The notes: generated by a model from the letters alone, not told the origin. A stretch of 64,000 bases of DNA from Pedobacter sp. MC2016-05 (GCF_026239735.1 NZ_JAPIVT010000017.1:1-64000); one strand, 5' to 3'. Positions 9,544-18,710 are shown, numbered from the stretch's first letter. Made by a program: numbers and translations.

Positions 9544-9981
9544 ATGGAAAATGTTAAGATTCACAAAGCAGGAAGCCTTCCAAACATCAAGGCACCAGAA
9601 ATCAGTTTCACAGGCGAAGTTTTAATTAGCAATTATTTTGAGTGCGAAAACCCAAGCAAACTAATTGGCGCCACTGTTTTTTTTAAACCTGGATCACGTA
9701 CCTCCTGGAAAATAAATCCTCTTGGCCAAACGCTTATCATAATTGGTGGTATAGGCTTGGCACAATGCGAAGACGAAGAAATATTTGAAATCAAAGCCAG
9801 CGACATCGTTCAATTTCCGGAAGGGAAGAGGCATTGGGATGGCGCAACGCCTAATCAAACACTAACTTACATTGCTATTCACGAATCTAAAGATGGAAAT
9901 GCTGTGCGGTTTTTAGAAAAAGTAACGGATGAAGAATATTCAAAAGGACATACTCTTCTCAATCAAAATCCTAACAAGTAA
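9544..9981 (+). CDS. Cupin-domain protein (hydroxynitrile-lyase-like cupin), 145 aa
   Basis: The chain GATVFFKPGSRTSWKINPLGQTLIIIGGIG and IVQFPEGKRHWDGATPNQTL follows the two cupin motifs of small cupins related to bacterial (R)-hydroxynitrile lyases. In that family motif 1 usually has HTH and motif 2 has KHWHG. Here they read KIN and RHWDG, so most expected metal-binding histidines are missing. It is first gene of an operon with an oxidoreductase and an AraC regulator, which suggests a small-molecule response. Actual activity is unknown. Confidence 0.65.
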   Translation: MENVKIHKAGSLPNIKAPEISFTGEVLISNYFECENPSKLIGATVFFKPGSRTSWKINPLGQTLIIIGGIGLAQCEDEEIFEIKASDIVQFPEGKRHWDGATPNQTLTYIAIHESKDGNAVRFLEKVTDEEYSKGHTLLNQNPNK

Positions 9982-10007
9982 TTTATTAAAAACGAAAGAT
10001 AAGGCTT

Positions 10008-10973
10008 ATGAAAGCAATTAGAATAAGTGAATTCGGACTACCGAAAGTAATGGAATTAAAAGAAATAGACAGGCCTGTTCCTGAATCGGACGAAATTTTG
10101 GTGAAAGTTTATGCAAGCGGCATAAATCCTGTAGATCTTGTGGTACGTGCTGGAAGTAATGCTGCGCTAAGCTATAATCTCAACTTACCGATAACACTTG
10201 GTTGGGACACAGCAGGAGTTATAGAAGAATTGGGCGATGAAGTAACCGGTTTTCAAAAGGGAGATGCTGTTTATGGGGTACCAAATTTTCCCGGCGAGGG
10301 AAGTTATGCAGAATATGTTGCTGCAAAAGCATCACGATTTGCACTTAAACCATCTAATATTTGTTTTAATGATGCAGCAGGAATTCCGTTGGCTGCGCTT
10401 ACTGCCTGGACTGCGATGTTTGAATTTGGAAAATTAAAAATGGGACAACGGATTTTAATTCAAGGCGCATCAGGAAGCGTGGGTGGTTTTGCAGTGCAGT
10501 TTGCAAAATCAATAGGAGCCTATGTAATAGGAACGGCATCTGCAGATAGCTTTGATTATCTTAGACAAATTGGCGCAGATGAATTGATTGATTACAAAAC
10601 ACAGAAATTTGAAGACTTAGTAAAGGAAGTTGATGTTGTGTTAGAGGTTTCATCGGTTCGCGATAACAATGAACGGATAAAATCTGTGCAAGTTTTAAAA
10701 TATAATGGTATTTTGGTAAGTGTAAATACCGATTTTGCGTTTAATGATGAGCTAATTCAAGCGCTTAACATTAAGAACTGTAAGGCTGAACTTTCCGCGA
10801 ACCAGGCAAGAACAGAATGGTTGGAAGAAATCGGGAAACTTATAGAGTCAGGAAAGGTAAAAGTTTTACAAGGTAAAATCTTTGCATTACGTGATGCAGT
10901 TGAAGCTCATAAGTTGATGGAAAGTAAATCTGTTAAAGGAAAATTAATATTGCAGGTAAGAGAACAAAATTAA
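10008..10973 (+). CDS. NADP-dependent medium-chain alcohol dehydrogenase/quinone oxidoreductase family protein
   Basis: At 321 aa it has the usual length of zinc-free quinone-reductase-like MDR enzymes. N-terminal VYASGINPVDLVVR and GWDTAGVIEELGDEV are family signatures. ILIQGASGSVGGFAVQFAK near residue 150 is the Rossmann dinucleotide-binding loop. No structural zinc cysteine cluster is seen. It lies 26 bp after the cupin gene, and its TAA overlaps the next ATG as TAATG, so all three are probably co-transcribed. Confidence 0.8.
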   Translation: MKAIRISEFGLPKVMELKEIDRPVPESDEILVKVYASGINPVDLVVRAGSNAALSYNLNLPITLGWDTAGVIEELGDEVTGFQKGDAVYGVPNFPGEGSYAEYVAAKASRFALKPSNICFNDAAGIPLAALTAWTAMFEFGKLKMGQRILIQGASGSVGGFAVQFAKSIGAYVIGTASADSFDYLRQIGADELIDYKTQKFEDLVKEVDVVLEVSSVRDNNERIKSVQVLKYNGILVSVNTDFAFNDELIQALNIKNCKAELSANQARTEWLEEIGKLIESGKVKVLQGKIFALRDAVEAHKLMESKSVKGKLILQVREQN

Positions 10974-11884
10974 TGAAGCATATTAGAACCATCAGTGAAT
11001 TCCACGAGTACACAAATCTGCCAAAACCAGACCATTCGCTAATTAGCGTCATAAATGTCGCAAATGCACTTCCGGATTCGCACAGTAGCAATTCAGAGCA
11101 ATTGGTATTGGATTTTTATTCGATCGCTGTGAAAAGAATGCACAATGTAAAAATACAATACGGTCAGCAACCGTTTGATTTTAATGAAGGTGTTATGTCT
11201 TTTATGTCGCCCAAACAAGTCTTTAGCATAACTTCTGACATCAAAAATGAAGTAGTGAAGAAATCAGGATGGGCTATTTATATCCATCCTGATTTTATTT
11301 GGAACACATCTTTGGCAAAGACGATTAATAATTATAATTTTTGGGATTATACACTAAACGAAGCTTTGTTTCTTTCCGAAAAAGAGGAGGCATCCATTAA
11401 CCACATTATTCAAAACATTAGAAAGGAAACGCAGTCCAACATTGACAAATTCAGCAAGCATATTATTATATCGCAGATTGAAACTCTTTTGAATTACGCA
11501 GATAGATTTTACAGCCGTCAGTTTATTACAAGAGAAAAAAGTAACCACCAAATATTGGAAGATTTCGAGATTTTAATAAACGATTATTTCAATCGTGAAA
11601 ATTTAATTGATTTAGGTTTGCCAACGGTTCAATACATTGCACAACAATTGAATGTTTCCCCGAAATATCTTTCCAGTTTATTTCAAACGCTAACCGGACA
11701 AACTACGCAGCAACTTATACACGATAAACTGATCGAGAAAGCGAAGGAAAAATTATCTACATCACAACTTACCGTTAGTGAAATCTCCTATTCACTGGGA
11801 TTCGAACATATCCAGTCATTCAGCAAACTTTTTAAAATAAAAACAAATCTTTCGCCAAAAGAATTTAGACAGTCATTTAACTGA
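10973..11884 (+). CDS. AraC-family transcriptional regulator
   Basis: The C-terminal 100 residues hold the two helix-turn-helix units: VQYIAQQLNVSPKYLSSLFQTLTG and VSEISYSLGFEHIQSFSKLFK, followed by NLSPKEFRQS, the classic AraC ending. The N-terminal part (about 190 aa) is an effector-sensing domain of the kind seen in Bacteroidota AraC regulators, with no recognised ligand motif. Overlapping the oxidoreductase gene by one base, it likely controls its own operon with cupin and oxidoreductase. The following gap 11885-12296 shows nothing I can support. Confidence 0.85.
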   Translation: MKHIRTISEFHEYTNLPKPDHSLISVINVANALPDSHSSNSEQLVLDFYSIAVKRMHNVKIQYGQQPFDFNEGVMSFMSPKQVFSITSDIKNEVVKKSGWAIYIHPDFIWNTSLAKTINNYNFWDYTLNEALFLSEKEEASINHIIQNIRKETQSNIDKFSKHIIISQIETLLNYADRFYSRQFITREKSNHQILEDFEILINDYFNRENLIDLGLPTVQYIAQQLNVSPKYLSSLFQTLTGQTTQQLIHDKLIEKAKEKLSTSQLTVSEISYSLGFEHIQSFSKLFKIKTNLSPKEFRQSFN

Positions 11885-12296
11885 AAAAAAACTCGTATGC
11901 AAAAAACCAATTTAATACAATGCTATTTACCATTGGTGCGCAAGGGATGAAATTTATGGCTGCTAACTAAATTAAGATTTCGGCTAACCGAGAAAAGAGA
12001 TCAATAAGTCCGTTTTCTCTACTTAATATCATAAACTCATTTTATATTAAAGTGTAACTTCCAGGGTCTTTGGGCATAAAATGTTTAATCTGGTTCTAGT
12101 TGATTTCCATTTCTTTAAAAGATACTGGCAATCCTATATTTTCACCATCCTTAGATATATATCATTGTCTTGTAACTTCTTTCTTCATCGAGAGCGAACA
12201 TTAAAAAGCTATCGTTTCTGTGAGTCACTTTTTTTTGCGATTATCAGCGCGAAAAATTTACAGATGAAAAAAAGATGGATAGTCGAAATTTTTACT

Positions 12297-12311
12297 TTCG
12301 TTTTTTGAGAC
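12297..12311 (+). repeat. Exact copy of the 15-bp island motif
   Basis: TTCGTTTTTTGAGAC, preceded by TACT (TACTTTCG). It ends 3 bp before the stop codon of the minus-strand gene at 12315, so the gene at 12315-12629 is tightly bracketed by this copy and the one at 12659. Confidence 0.8.
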
Positions 12312-12314
12312 TTT

Positions 12315-12629
12315 TTATTTGAACTTTTCTATTTGAATGAAATTTAATCCAGCGGTTTCTACATAGATTTCATTTATTCCATTCATGTCTGTAATACCAA
12401 TACCGCCATTTGGAATCAGTACTTCACCGTCTGCAGTCTTGAGTTTGTAATTGAAGTCATTTATATTGGAAATACCTTTCTGAACACATTGATCTTGTAT
12501 CAAATGCTGAAAATTCTTGTAAGCTAAAGAAGGAGAAAAAATCCCCCCAATGGCTTCCAGATACTCATCAATAACTTCTGAAGTCGCTTCGCCTATTTGT
12601 ATCTCATCTATAAGTATCAAACATTTCAT
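12315..12629 (-). CDS. Hypothetical protein, 104 aa
   Basis: Not recognised. The protein is soluble and acidic, with EVIDEYLEAIGGIFSPSLAYKNFQHLI in the helical half and strand-like YKLKTADGEVLIPNGGIGI and NEIYVETAGLNFIQI in the second. No signal peptide. The ATG at 12629 is the only good start. It sits between island-motif copies only 348 bp apart, the most compact unit in the island. Confidence 0.5.
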   Translation of the reverse strand: MKCLILIDEIQIGEATSEVIDEYLEAIGGIFSPSLAYKNFQHLIQDQCVQKGISNINDFNYKLKTADGEVLIPNGGIGITDMNGINEIYVETAGLNFIQIEKFK

Positions 12630-12658
12630 TATTGCAATATATTAACTTCGAAAATATT

Positions 12659-12673
12659 TTCCTTTTTTGAGAC
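12659..12673 (+). repeat. Copy of the 15-bp island motif
   Basis: TTCCTTTTTTGAGAC, one mismatch, 30 bp upstream of the start of the minus-strand gene at 12629 and 111 bp before the plus-strand S41 gene. Confidence 0.7.
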
Positions 12674-12783
12674 GAATGTAGTTATTACCGACAATACAGT
12701 ACATAAATCAACATCTTTTGATAATTATGTATTGAATACGCAACTTAATCGAAGGCAGATACGTCTTATAAAAAAAGATACAA

Positions 12784-14127
12784 ATGCTAATCAAAATCAC
12801 AATAACATTTTTATTAATTATGAATTTCATTTCCGCGTATTCTCGGAATCGAAATGATTGTAATTGTACAATAGCCGTAAATGAAATAATATCCGATATC
12901 GAGAGCAACTATCCGGGTTTTCGCTCTAAAGTAAATGTTGGCAAAAAGACTTACTACAAAAAGTTGAAAAATAAGGTCATCACACAAGCAATGACTACTA
13001 CTAATCGTGAAAGTTGCTTTTATATAATAGAAAAGTATATCCATTTCTTTAAGGACAATCACATTATTTTTAGTGACCGAAAAGCATCACCCTCAAAACA
13101 TTCATTTTCCGGAAGAACAATTAAGAAAACGTCCGGACAACTTATTGGCAACTGGCGCAGAAATAGTGATTCGCTGGTGGTTAGTATTTTAAAAGGCTCG
13201 GATAATAAGTATGAAGGATACATCTTGAAACCGAACGGTAGATTAGGAGAAGTTTATTTTGAACTTATCGGAAATGAGCATGAATTTAGAATTAGGAACT
13301 ATAATACGCCATTAACAACAGATTTACTTCGAGGGCGAAGGCTTAAAAACCTCCTGATTGAACCAAACGGTATTTGGCAAAAAATGGATAATGAGGAAAG
13401 TTACATAGAAGTTAAAACATCAACCTATTCTGTCAATAAAAAATTTATTTACAAACAGGTAAAGGAAGATATTTACTATCTAGGGATACCATCATTTAAT
13501 ACAGACGCCAGAAGTTTTGATTCGATTATAGTAAATCAAATTATCCCGCATTTAGAAGAAAATAAAATTACTCATCTGATTATCGATCTCCGGAACAATG
13601 TTGGAGGAAACAGTTCATTTTTATCACTAATGAGGTTTGCATATGAAAAACCATTTTCTATTCCAGGCGATTTTCTGTTCGCTTCCCCAAAACTTATTCA
13701 AAATTACGAAATATCTAGGAACTCAACTAGGCAGGCTATCCTTCCTAAATTAAGGGCTAACCTTGGTGGATTTGTACAAAGAGACTCACTTAGAATTATG
13801 CTTAAGGAAAATTATCGATATCCAAAAACAATCAGCATAATAGTAAATGAAAATTCTGCAAGCAGTTCTGAGTATTTTTTGCTACTCGCAAAACATAGCA
13901 CAAAAGTTAAACTGTATGGAAGACATACTGCAGGGACACTTGATTATAGCGAATTATTGGGCCCCGAAAAACTTTCCTGTGAAGGTTATTCTCTTATGCG
14001 TCCAACTACAAAATCATATTGGACAGATACCAGTCCAATAGATAACAAGGGAATTTTGCCAGATATTGATTTAAGCTTTTATCCTGACAACGAATGGGTA
14101 GATATTATCCTAGATAAACTTAAATAA
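12784..14127 (+). CDS. S41-family (C-terminal processing type) peptidase, exported, 447 aa
   Basis: The N-terminus (MLIKITITFLLIMNFISAYS) is a signal peptide. The S41 core is visible: LIIDLRNNVGGNSSFLSLM, then IIVNENSASSSEYFLLLAKH with the nucleophilic serine in the SASSSE stretch, and LYGRHTAGTLDYS. A middle segment (LIGNWRRNSDSLVVSIL) looks like an inserted beta-domain. It should cleave proteins in the periplasm. Target unknown. Lone gene between motif copies at 12659 and 14193. Confidence 0.75.
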   Translation: MLIKITITFLLIMNFISAYSRNRNDCNCTIAVNEIISDIESNYPGFRSKVNVGKKTYYKKLKNKVITQAMTTTNRESCFYIIEKYIHFFKDNHIIFSDRKASPSKHSFSGRTIKKTSGQLIGNWRRNSDSLVVSILKGSDNKYEGYILKPNGRLGEVYFELIGNEHEFRIRNYNTPLTTDLLRGRRLKNLLIEPNGIWQKMDNEESYIEVKTSTYSVNKKFIYKQVKEDIYYLGIPSFNTDARSFDSIIVNQIIPHLEENKITHLIIDLRNNVGGNSSFLSLMRFAYEKPFSIPGDFLFASPKLIQNYEISRNSTRQAILPKLRANLGGFVQRDSLRIMLKENYRYPKTISIIVNENSASSSEYFLLLAKHSTKVKLYGRHTAGTLDYSELLGPEKLSCEGYSLMRPTTKSYWTDTSPIDNKGILPDIDLSFYPDNEWVDIILDKLK

Positions 14128-14192
14128 TAGGGAAACATAATAAACTGTTTTACCATAAAAATAGGTACCTCAAATTAAGGTACTCCATTATC

Positions 14193-14207
14193 TTCGTTTT
14201 TTGAGAC
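14193..14207 (+). repeat. Exact copy of the 15-bp island motif
   Basis: TTCGTTTTTTGAGAC, preceded by TATC, giving TATCTTCG. It lies 65 bp after the S41 gene and directly abuts a tandem duplication at 14208. Confidence 0.75.
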
Positions 14208-14245
14208 AAATCATTACCATTTACCTAAATCATTACCATTTACCT
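14208..14245. repeat. Perfect tandem duplication of 19 bp
   Basis: AAATCATTACCATTTACCT occurs twice head to tail, at 14208-14226 and 14227-14245, starting on the base after a motif copy. The remaining gap up to 14577 shows no gene. Confidence 0.85.
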
Positions 14246-14577
14246 GATTTTATGAGAAACCCTGCTGTGTAGTTAACTGATTTATTAGAATTAGTGGATT
14301 CTTTAGCCTACAAAGTTTGTTTCGAACTTCGCTATCTCTAAGCTTACTGGTTTTCTTTCGCGATTAGGAAGAATTGGAGGGGATAGGAATGCCTGCAATT
14401 GTATAAAAAACAAGCAACCTTTCAAGTTTACCCAAATTAATATCTAATTATTGGTCACAGGACATATCCTATCTGTCAAACCAACAGGAATATATTTCTT
14501 GTGAGCGGATAGCTATATCCAAATTATCGTCTTTCATTGCTAAATTCTCACCTGCGGTCAAACTCAGTGTTTAGTTT

Positions 14578-16239
14578 TTACCTCATCCCAGCCTTTAATT
14601 TAGCGAGGTCCATTGCTTGTTTCATATTCGCAAGACCATAACCCACTGGCAAAGTCGGATTTGTGGCATGATCTGCGGATGCCCTAATGATCTCGAGCAG
14701 GTCTTTGTTGCTTAGTTTTGGGTAAGCTTGCCACAAACAGGCTACCAAGCCACACATTATCGGACTTGCGTAGGAAGTTCCACTTCGACTTTCGGACGTT
14801 CCATATTGATTGATCACGCTAGCTCCGCCCCCCAAGGCCATTATGTCTGGCTTAATCCGTCCATCAGCCGTTATTCCGAAAGAGGTGAAACTATCTGGCA
14901 GGCCCTTTGCGGTGACAGATCCTAAGGTAAGCACATTGGGTGCATCAGCAGGCGTACCAACCCATTTTTGTTCATTGCCAGCACAATTCACAATAAAAAT
15001 TCCTTTGTCAAAAGCCATGTTTGCTGCACGGGTGGCCATGGCTGTTTTACCATCCATATCTGCGGAGGTATACTTTGTAATCGGTTGATAATAACCATCA
15101 CTGTAGGAAAGTGATGAATTCACTAAATCGACACCTACACTATCAGCAAATTCTACGGCGCTGGTCCAATAATCTTCTTCAATAGGGTATTCGCTGGCAC
15201 TATCCTCGGTGCGAAGCAACCAATAAGAAGCCTCCGGGGCTGTTCCAACATACGTTCCAGGCTTATTTGTTGCCATAGTTGAGGTTACCCAAACACCATG
15301 ATTGTCAATGCTGTAAGGATCATCATTTTCATACACGAAAGATTTTGCCCCCTTGATTTTTACATTTCCGAATGCTGGATTGCTCTTCAGATTGATAAAC
15401 CCGGCGTCAATCACTGCTATTTCTATTCCTTTCCCCAAAAAACCCTGTTGGTGCAAAGCTTCGCCCTTTACCATATTTATATTTTTATTCGCGCTTCCAT
15501 AGTCGATCGATTTACCTAGGGTCCCAGTATTTCCACTCTGTGGAACATCCACGTATGTTTTAGCAACTGACTGCTGATTTCTTTTGCCCATGTATACAAT
15601 AGATACTTCTTTTACAAATGGAAGTGCCCTATAGCGATCAATTAAAAACTGGTCTTGAACATTAACACATACTGTTTTGAGCCACTTGCTTTTTGTAACT
15701 ATTTTGCCTCCAATATCGGCGATGGTTTTTAGGTAAGTATTTGATATAGGTAAATCACTTTCATCAATAGCGATGTTTCTTTTAAAACGTCTCTCAATAG
15801 CTCTGGGCGAAAGAAACGCCTGCGGATTGGAAATGGAATAATCAGAAATTCCCTTATCATTGAGTACGATCCGTAGTTTGTAATCATTGGCATCGGTAAT
15901 GATAACCTTACATTTTGCTTCGCCCTTAGCATTTAATAGTTTAGCATAAACGTAAGTTATGCCAGCACCTTTAGCCCATACAATACCCTCCGTGGTTACT
16001 TCAGCAATACGTGGATTATCAACCCGCCATTCTACTTTATCTAAAGTTCCTTGAGGATAGTTTTCCAAGATGACCGAAAGACGGGTGCCAAAAGACTGGT
16101 CATTTGCCAAGATCGTACTATCCAGGTTCATTCGCATTTTTGGTGTTGGGGTCTCAGGCATTTCGGTTTTCTTGCATGCGGATAGCAACAATAAAAACGC
16201 AAGGAGTGTAAAAATGGAATTTCTCGCTATCAATGTCAT
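14578..16239 (-). CDS. Subtilisin-family (S8) serine protease lipoprotein with N-terminal Ig-like domain, 553 aa
   Basis: MTLIARNSIFTLLAFLLLLSAC is a lipoprotein signal. Residues about 35-115 resemble a BIG_2-type Ig-like domain (VDNPRIAEVTTEGIVWAKG). The S8 triad is readable: Asp in IEIAVIDAGF, His in DNHGVWVTSTMA, Ser in SGTSYASPIMCGLVA, with the oxyanion Asn in FIVNCAGNEQ. The usual HGTHVA box is changed to HGVWVT. It is expected at the cell surface or in the periplasm, in a degradative role. Single gene on its strand. Confidence 0.85.
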   Translation of the reverse strand: MTLIARNSIFTLLAFLLLLSACKKTEMPETPTPKMRMNLDSTILANDQSFGTRLSVILENYPQGTLDKVEWRVDNPRIAEVTTEGIVWAKGAGITYVYAKLLNAKGEAKCKVIITDANDYKLRIVLNDKGISDYSISNPQAFLSPRAIERRFKRNIAIDESDLPISNTYLKTIADIGGKIVTKSKWLKTVCVNVQDQFLIDRYRALPFVKEVSIVYMGKRNQQSVAKTYVDVPQSGNTGTLGKSIDYGSANKNINMVKGEALHQQGFLGKGIEIAVIDAGFINLKSNPAFGNVKIKGAKSFVYENDDPYSIDNHGVWVTSTMATNKPGTYVGTAPEASYWLLRTEDSASEYPIEEDYWTSAVEFADSVGVDLVNSSLSYSDGYYQPITKYTSADMDGKTAMATRAANMAFDKGIFIVNCAGNEQKWVGTPADAPNVLTLGSVTAKGLPDSFTSFGITADGRIKPDIMALGGGASVINQYGTSESRSGTSYASPIMCGLVACLWQAYPKLSNKDLLEIIRASADHATNPTLPVGYGLANMKQAMDLAKLKAGMR

Positions 16240-16394
16240 GTAAGGAAAGCTATCAATTTTAAATATTAAGTTTTCGAAACCGCAAAAATAGCTATGAATT
16301 TAAACAATACCTATTTTTTTTGGAAATGCTATAAATAGAATTAATGTAAACATAGCGCATCAGCAACATCAATGAAAACGTTGAATTTTAATAG

Positions 16395-16409
16395 TTCATT
16401 TTGTGAGAT
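16395..16409 (+). repeat. Weak copy of the 15-bp island motif
   Basis: TTCATTTTGTGAGAT, 12 of 15 bases. It lies between the start of the subtilase gene and the stop of the gene at 16459, so it would complete the bracketing of both. Confidence 0.35.
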
Positions 16410-16458
16410 GAAAGTTAATATTTATTGAAATTGACCACTCTTAAAATTATGATTAGTC

Positions 16459-17103
16459 TTATCTGCCTCCAATCCAAATTGTTCCCTGTGGAAATGCATT
16501 AAAGGTTCTTTCAATACCAGTTTCTATTAGAGTAAATGTTCGGTGAGGTTTTTTAAGTTTTTTATCAAGCCACTTTTTTATTTCTATGTAATCCTTTAGG
16601 TTACGGTAGTCTTCGGGCTTACCTAAGTGATCGTCCTCTAAAGTCATTTCATGTTCAAAAGGTTTCCATTGGTATTGCTTTATTCTGTCTTCTAATTCAC
16701 CATAACTCTTAAATCCAAATGACTTCGGAGGATTCGTTTGGTGGAAAGTATTATCATAAAAGTGCAGTTTGTCATCAATTGCACAAACGACCTGTGATTT
16801 GGAAATATGAGGCTCAAATAACCAGATTTTTAGGTAATAATCTTTAGCTAAGGAATCTAGTTCGGTCTTCCAGGATTCATAAATATCGAGTAATCCTGCG
16901 ATAATTTTTATTCTATTTTTTCTCCGAGGCTCGGGAATTGTGCTGTTGATAATAGATATATCACACCAAGGGTGCACGAGAACTTCACAATTATCTCTAT
17001 TGTTCATAAAGAAGTAGCTTTTATTGTAAATCAAATTGGTGTCTATCCAATCTTGAATATTCTTTGACCTTCTCTTCTGACCTCTAATTTTCTGGATTTT
17101 CAT
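16459..17103 (-). CDS. Hypothetical protein, 214 aa
   Basis: Not recognised. It is a soluble, charged protein rich in Trp and Tyr (DWIDTNLIYNKSYFFMNN, YYLKIWLFEPHISKSQVVCA, QYQWKPFEHEM), without signal peptide. The basic N-terminus (KIQKIRGQKRRSKNIQ) could contact nucleic acid, but nothing further supports that. It begins 29 bp from the motif copy at 17132. Confidence 0.5.
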   Translation of the reverse strand: MKIQKIRGQKRRSKNIQDWIDTNLIYNKSYFFMNNRDNCEVLVHPWCDISIINSTIPEPRRKNRIKIIAGLLDIYESWKTELDSLAKDYYLKIWLFEPHISKSQVVCAIDDKLHFYDNTFHQTNPPKSFGFKSYGELEDRIKQYQWKPFEHEMTLEDDHLGKPEDYRNLKDYIEIKKWLDKKLKKPHRTFTLIETGIERTFNAFPQGTIWIGGR

Positions 17104-17131
17104 TAAGTTAAGACTTTGATTGCGTTATATC

Positions 17132-17146
17132 TTCGTTTTCTTAGAC
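17132..17146 (+). repeat. Copy of the 15-bp island motif
   Basis: TTCGTTTTCTTAGAC, two mismatches, preceded by TATC as at 14193. It lies between the 16459 gene start and the DUF1016 pseudogene tail at 17330. Confidence 0.6.
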
Positions 17147-17329
17147 ATATGGCTTGGATAATACTTCTTCACTACCGCTTGGTTAATATGCTTTATGTAA
17201 CTCCTGAATTCAACTTAGGTATATTTACGATTAAATATTGGAACTCGCCGAGATATCGGCTGAAGCAATATCTGGGAACCATTTTTTTTGCTTGATAATT
17301 ATTTAATTTTATCATGTTGATGCGGGCTA

Positions 17330-17405
17330 TCAGTTCTCACTATTTAGCTGATCTTCAATTACTTTTCTTAATTCATCTTTATTGGGTAAATACAACTGGT
17401 ATTTT
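17330..17405 (-). pseudogene. 3' end of a DUF1016/YhcG-type nuclease gene cut by the IS3 element
   Basis: The minus strand reads KYQLYLPNKDELRKVIEDQL then NSEN and TGA at 17330-17332. 'KYQLYLP' plus an acidic helix is the standard end of DUF1016 nucleases. Its upstream part lies on the other side of the insertion at 18711. Removing the IS and one 3-bp target copy joins SSQLFVQ directly to KYQLYLP in frame. Confidence 0.85.
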
Positions 17406-17474
17406 TGGAGTTGCTACATTTGACTGGAGGAATTTAGTCGTCAGATTTAGAAAGAAACTTTTAAATTTGATTAT

Positions 17475-17765
17475 ATGAGCAGACGAATGTTTGATGAATC
17501 CTTCAGGAAGATGGCAGTAGAGCTTTCTTACACAAAAGGATCTGTAAAAGAGGTAGCTGATGAGTTAGGCGTTAGCCAGACTCTCTTGAGTAAATGGAGA
17601 CAACGGGAATCAGATTCCAGTCAAGGAGTAGCCGGATTGACTGAAGACCAGAAGATGATAAAAAAGCTGCAAAAAGAGCTAAAAGATGCCCAAATGGAAC
17701 GCGATATTTTAAAAAAGGCGGTCGGCATCTTTTCCAAGGGAGACGGGAGATATTCGGATTTATAA
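17475..17765 (+). CDS. IS3-family transposase OrfA (helix-turn-helix subunit), 96 aa
   Basis: RRMFDESFRKMAVELSYTKG followed by VKEVADELGVSQTLLSKWRQ is the IS3 OrfA helix-turn-helix that binds the IS ends. LQKELKDAQMERDILKKAVG is the leucine-zipper helix. A A-AAA-AAG slippery site at 17711-17717 lies near the 3' end, in the correct phase for a -1 shift into the orfB frame. That frame is open upstream of its ATG (REIFGFIREHRRIFPVE) and would give the OrfAB fusion transposase. Confidence 0.9.
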   Translation: MSRRMFDESFRKMAVELSYTKGSVKEVADELGVSQTLLSKWRQRESDSSQGVAGLTEDQKMIKKLQKELKDAQMERDILKKAVGIFSKGDGRYSDL

Positions 17766-17794
17766 GAGAGCACCGAAGAATATTTCCAGTTGAA

Positions 17795-18625
17795 ATGATG
17801 TGTAGGGTATTTCGGGTTAGCAGCAGTGGTTTGTATTATTGGCTAAAGCATCCCAAGAGTAAACGTGAGGCTGAAAGCGACTCGTTGCTGGAGGAGATCA
17901 GTGAGTTGCACCATGCCAGCAAGAAAGTCTACGGGAGTCCGAGGATTGCTGGCAAGCTCGCTGAGAAAGGCATTCACGCTTCAAGGCCCAGGGTAGCCAG
18001 GATAATGCGCAAAGCGGGTATACAGAGTGTTATACGCAAGAAATGGACAAGTACGACGGACTCAGATCATGTGCACCCCGTAGCAGAAAACGTTCTAAAC
18101 AGAGATTTTTCGGCTTCAAGACCAGGAGAAAAATGGGTCTCGGACCTTACCTATATCCGTACTGGGGCCGGATGGGTTTACCTGACAACGGTTATCGATC
18201 TTGCGGATAGAAAGGTGATTGGCTGGGCCCTGAGCGATAATATGGAGGCCAAGAACACAACGGTCAGCGCATTCCAGATGGCAAGGGCCAATAGGAAAAT
18301 TGGAGATACGCTAATATTCCACTCTGATCGGGGAGTTCAGTATGCCTGTTCAGAGTTTAGGCAGCAGTTGGTGGGATCACCAATAATCCAGAGTATGAGC
18401 CGAAAGGGAAACTGTTGGGATAATGCAGTTGCAGAAAGTTTCTTCAAAACGATGAAGACTGAGATGGTTTATCAAAAAGCCTTCAAAACTAAAAAGCAGG
18501 CATACCTGGCGATCTTTGAGTATATAGAAGTTTGGTACAATAGGAAAAGAATCCATTCCTCATTAGGTTATTTGACTCCTTTAGAGTTTGAAAAAACGAT
18601 GAGGAACAGCAAAAAAGCCGCATAA
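17795..18625 (+). CDS. IS3-family transposase OrfB (DDE integrase domain), 276 aa
   Basis: The rve-type catalytic domain is complete: first Asp in WVSDLTYIRTGAGWVYLTTV, second Asp in LIFHSDRGVQYAC, and Glu in NCWDNAVAESFFKTMK, then YNRKRIHSSLGYLTPLEFE. The N-terminal HTH_21-like segment (ASKKVYGSPRIAGKLAEKGI) is present. The annotated ATG is probably only a fallback: the frame extends upstream to the orfA slippery site, so the active protein is likely OrfAB. No inactivating change is visible. Confidence 0.9.
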   Translation: MMCRVFRVSSSGLYYWLKHPKSKREAESDSLLEEISELHHASKKVYGSPRIAGKLAEKGIHASRPRVARIMRKAGIQSVIRKKWTSTTDSDHVHPVAENVLNRDFSASRPGEKWVSDLTYIRTGAGWVYLTTVIDLADRKVIGWALSDNMEAKNTTVSAFQMARANRKIGDTLIFHSDRGVQYACSEFRQQLVGSPIIQSMSRKGNCWDNAVAESFFKTMKTEMVYQKAFKTKKQAYLAIFEYIEVWYNRKRIHSSLGYLTPLEFEKTMRNSKKAA

Positions 18626-18710
18626 CTTGCATCTAGAGGAATCTAAATAAATGCATCTCAAAAAAAAATATCTGACGAAAAAAAATCTCTAGTGTACTAT
18701 TGCAATTCCA

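Larger units (their letters stand above)
17406..18710 (+). mobile_element. IS3-family insertion sequence, about 1305 bp, structurally intact
   Basis: Imperfect terminal inverted repeats of about 41 bp begin TGGAGTTGC on the left (17406-17446) and TGGAATTGC on the right strand (18670-18710). Both end in TCGTCAGAT. A 3-bp target duplication (TTT, within T4 tracts at 17402-17405 and 18711-18714) is supported by restoring the reading frame of the split DUF1016 gene. Inside are orfA and orfB with a slippery heptamer AAAAAAG at 17711-17717. The ends are inferred from the repeat match and the reconstruction, with 1-base uncertainty because of the T tracts. Confidence 0.85.

Noticed and set aside
12081..12308. 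Plus-strand 75-codon frame in the gap after the AraC gene
   Set aside because: Very rich in Phe/Ser/Leu from AT-rich DNA, ends inside a motif copy, no family resemblance.
17711..17717. orfA/orfB break of the IS read as a pseudogene
   Set aside because: The break is the normal IS3 arrangement with an A-AAA-AAG slippery site in the right phase, so it is programmed -1 frameshifting and not damage.
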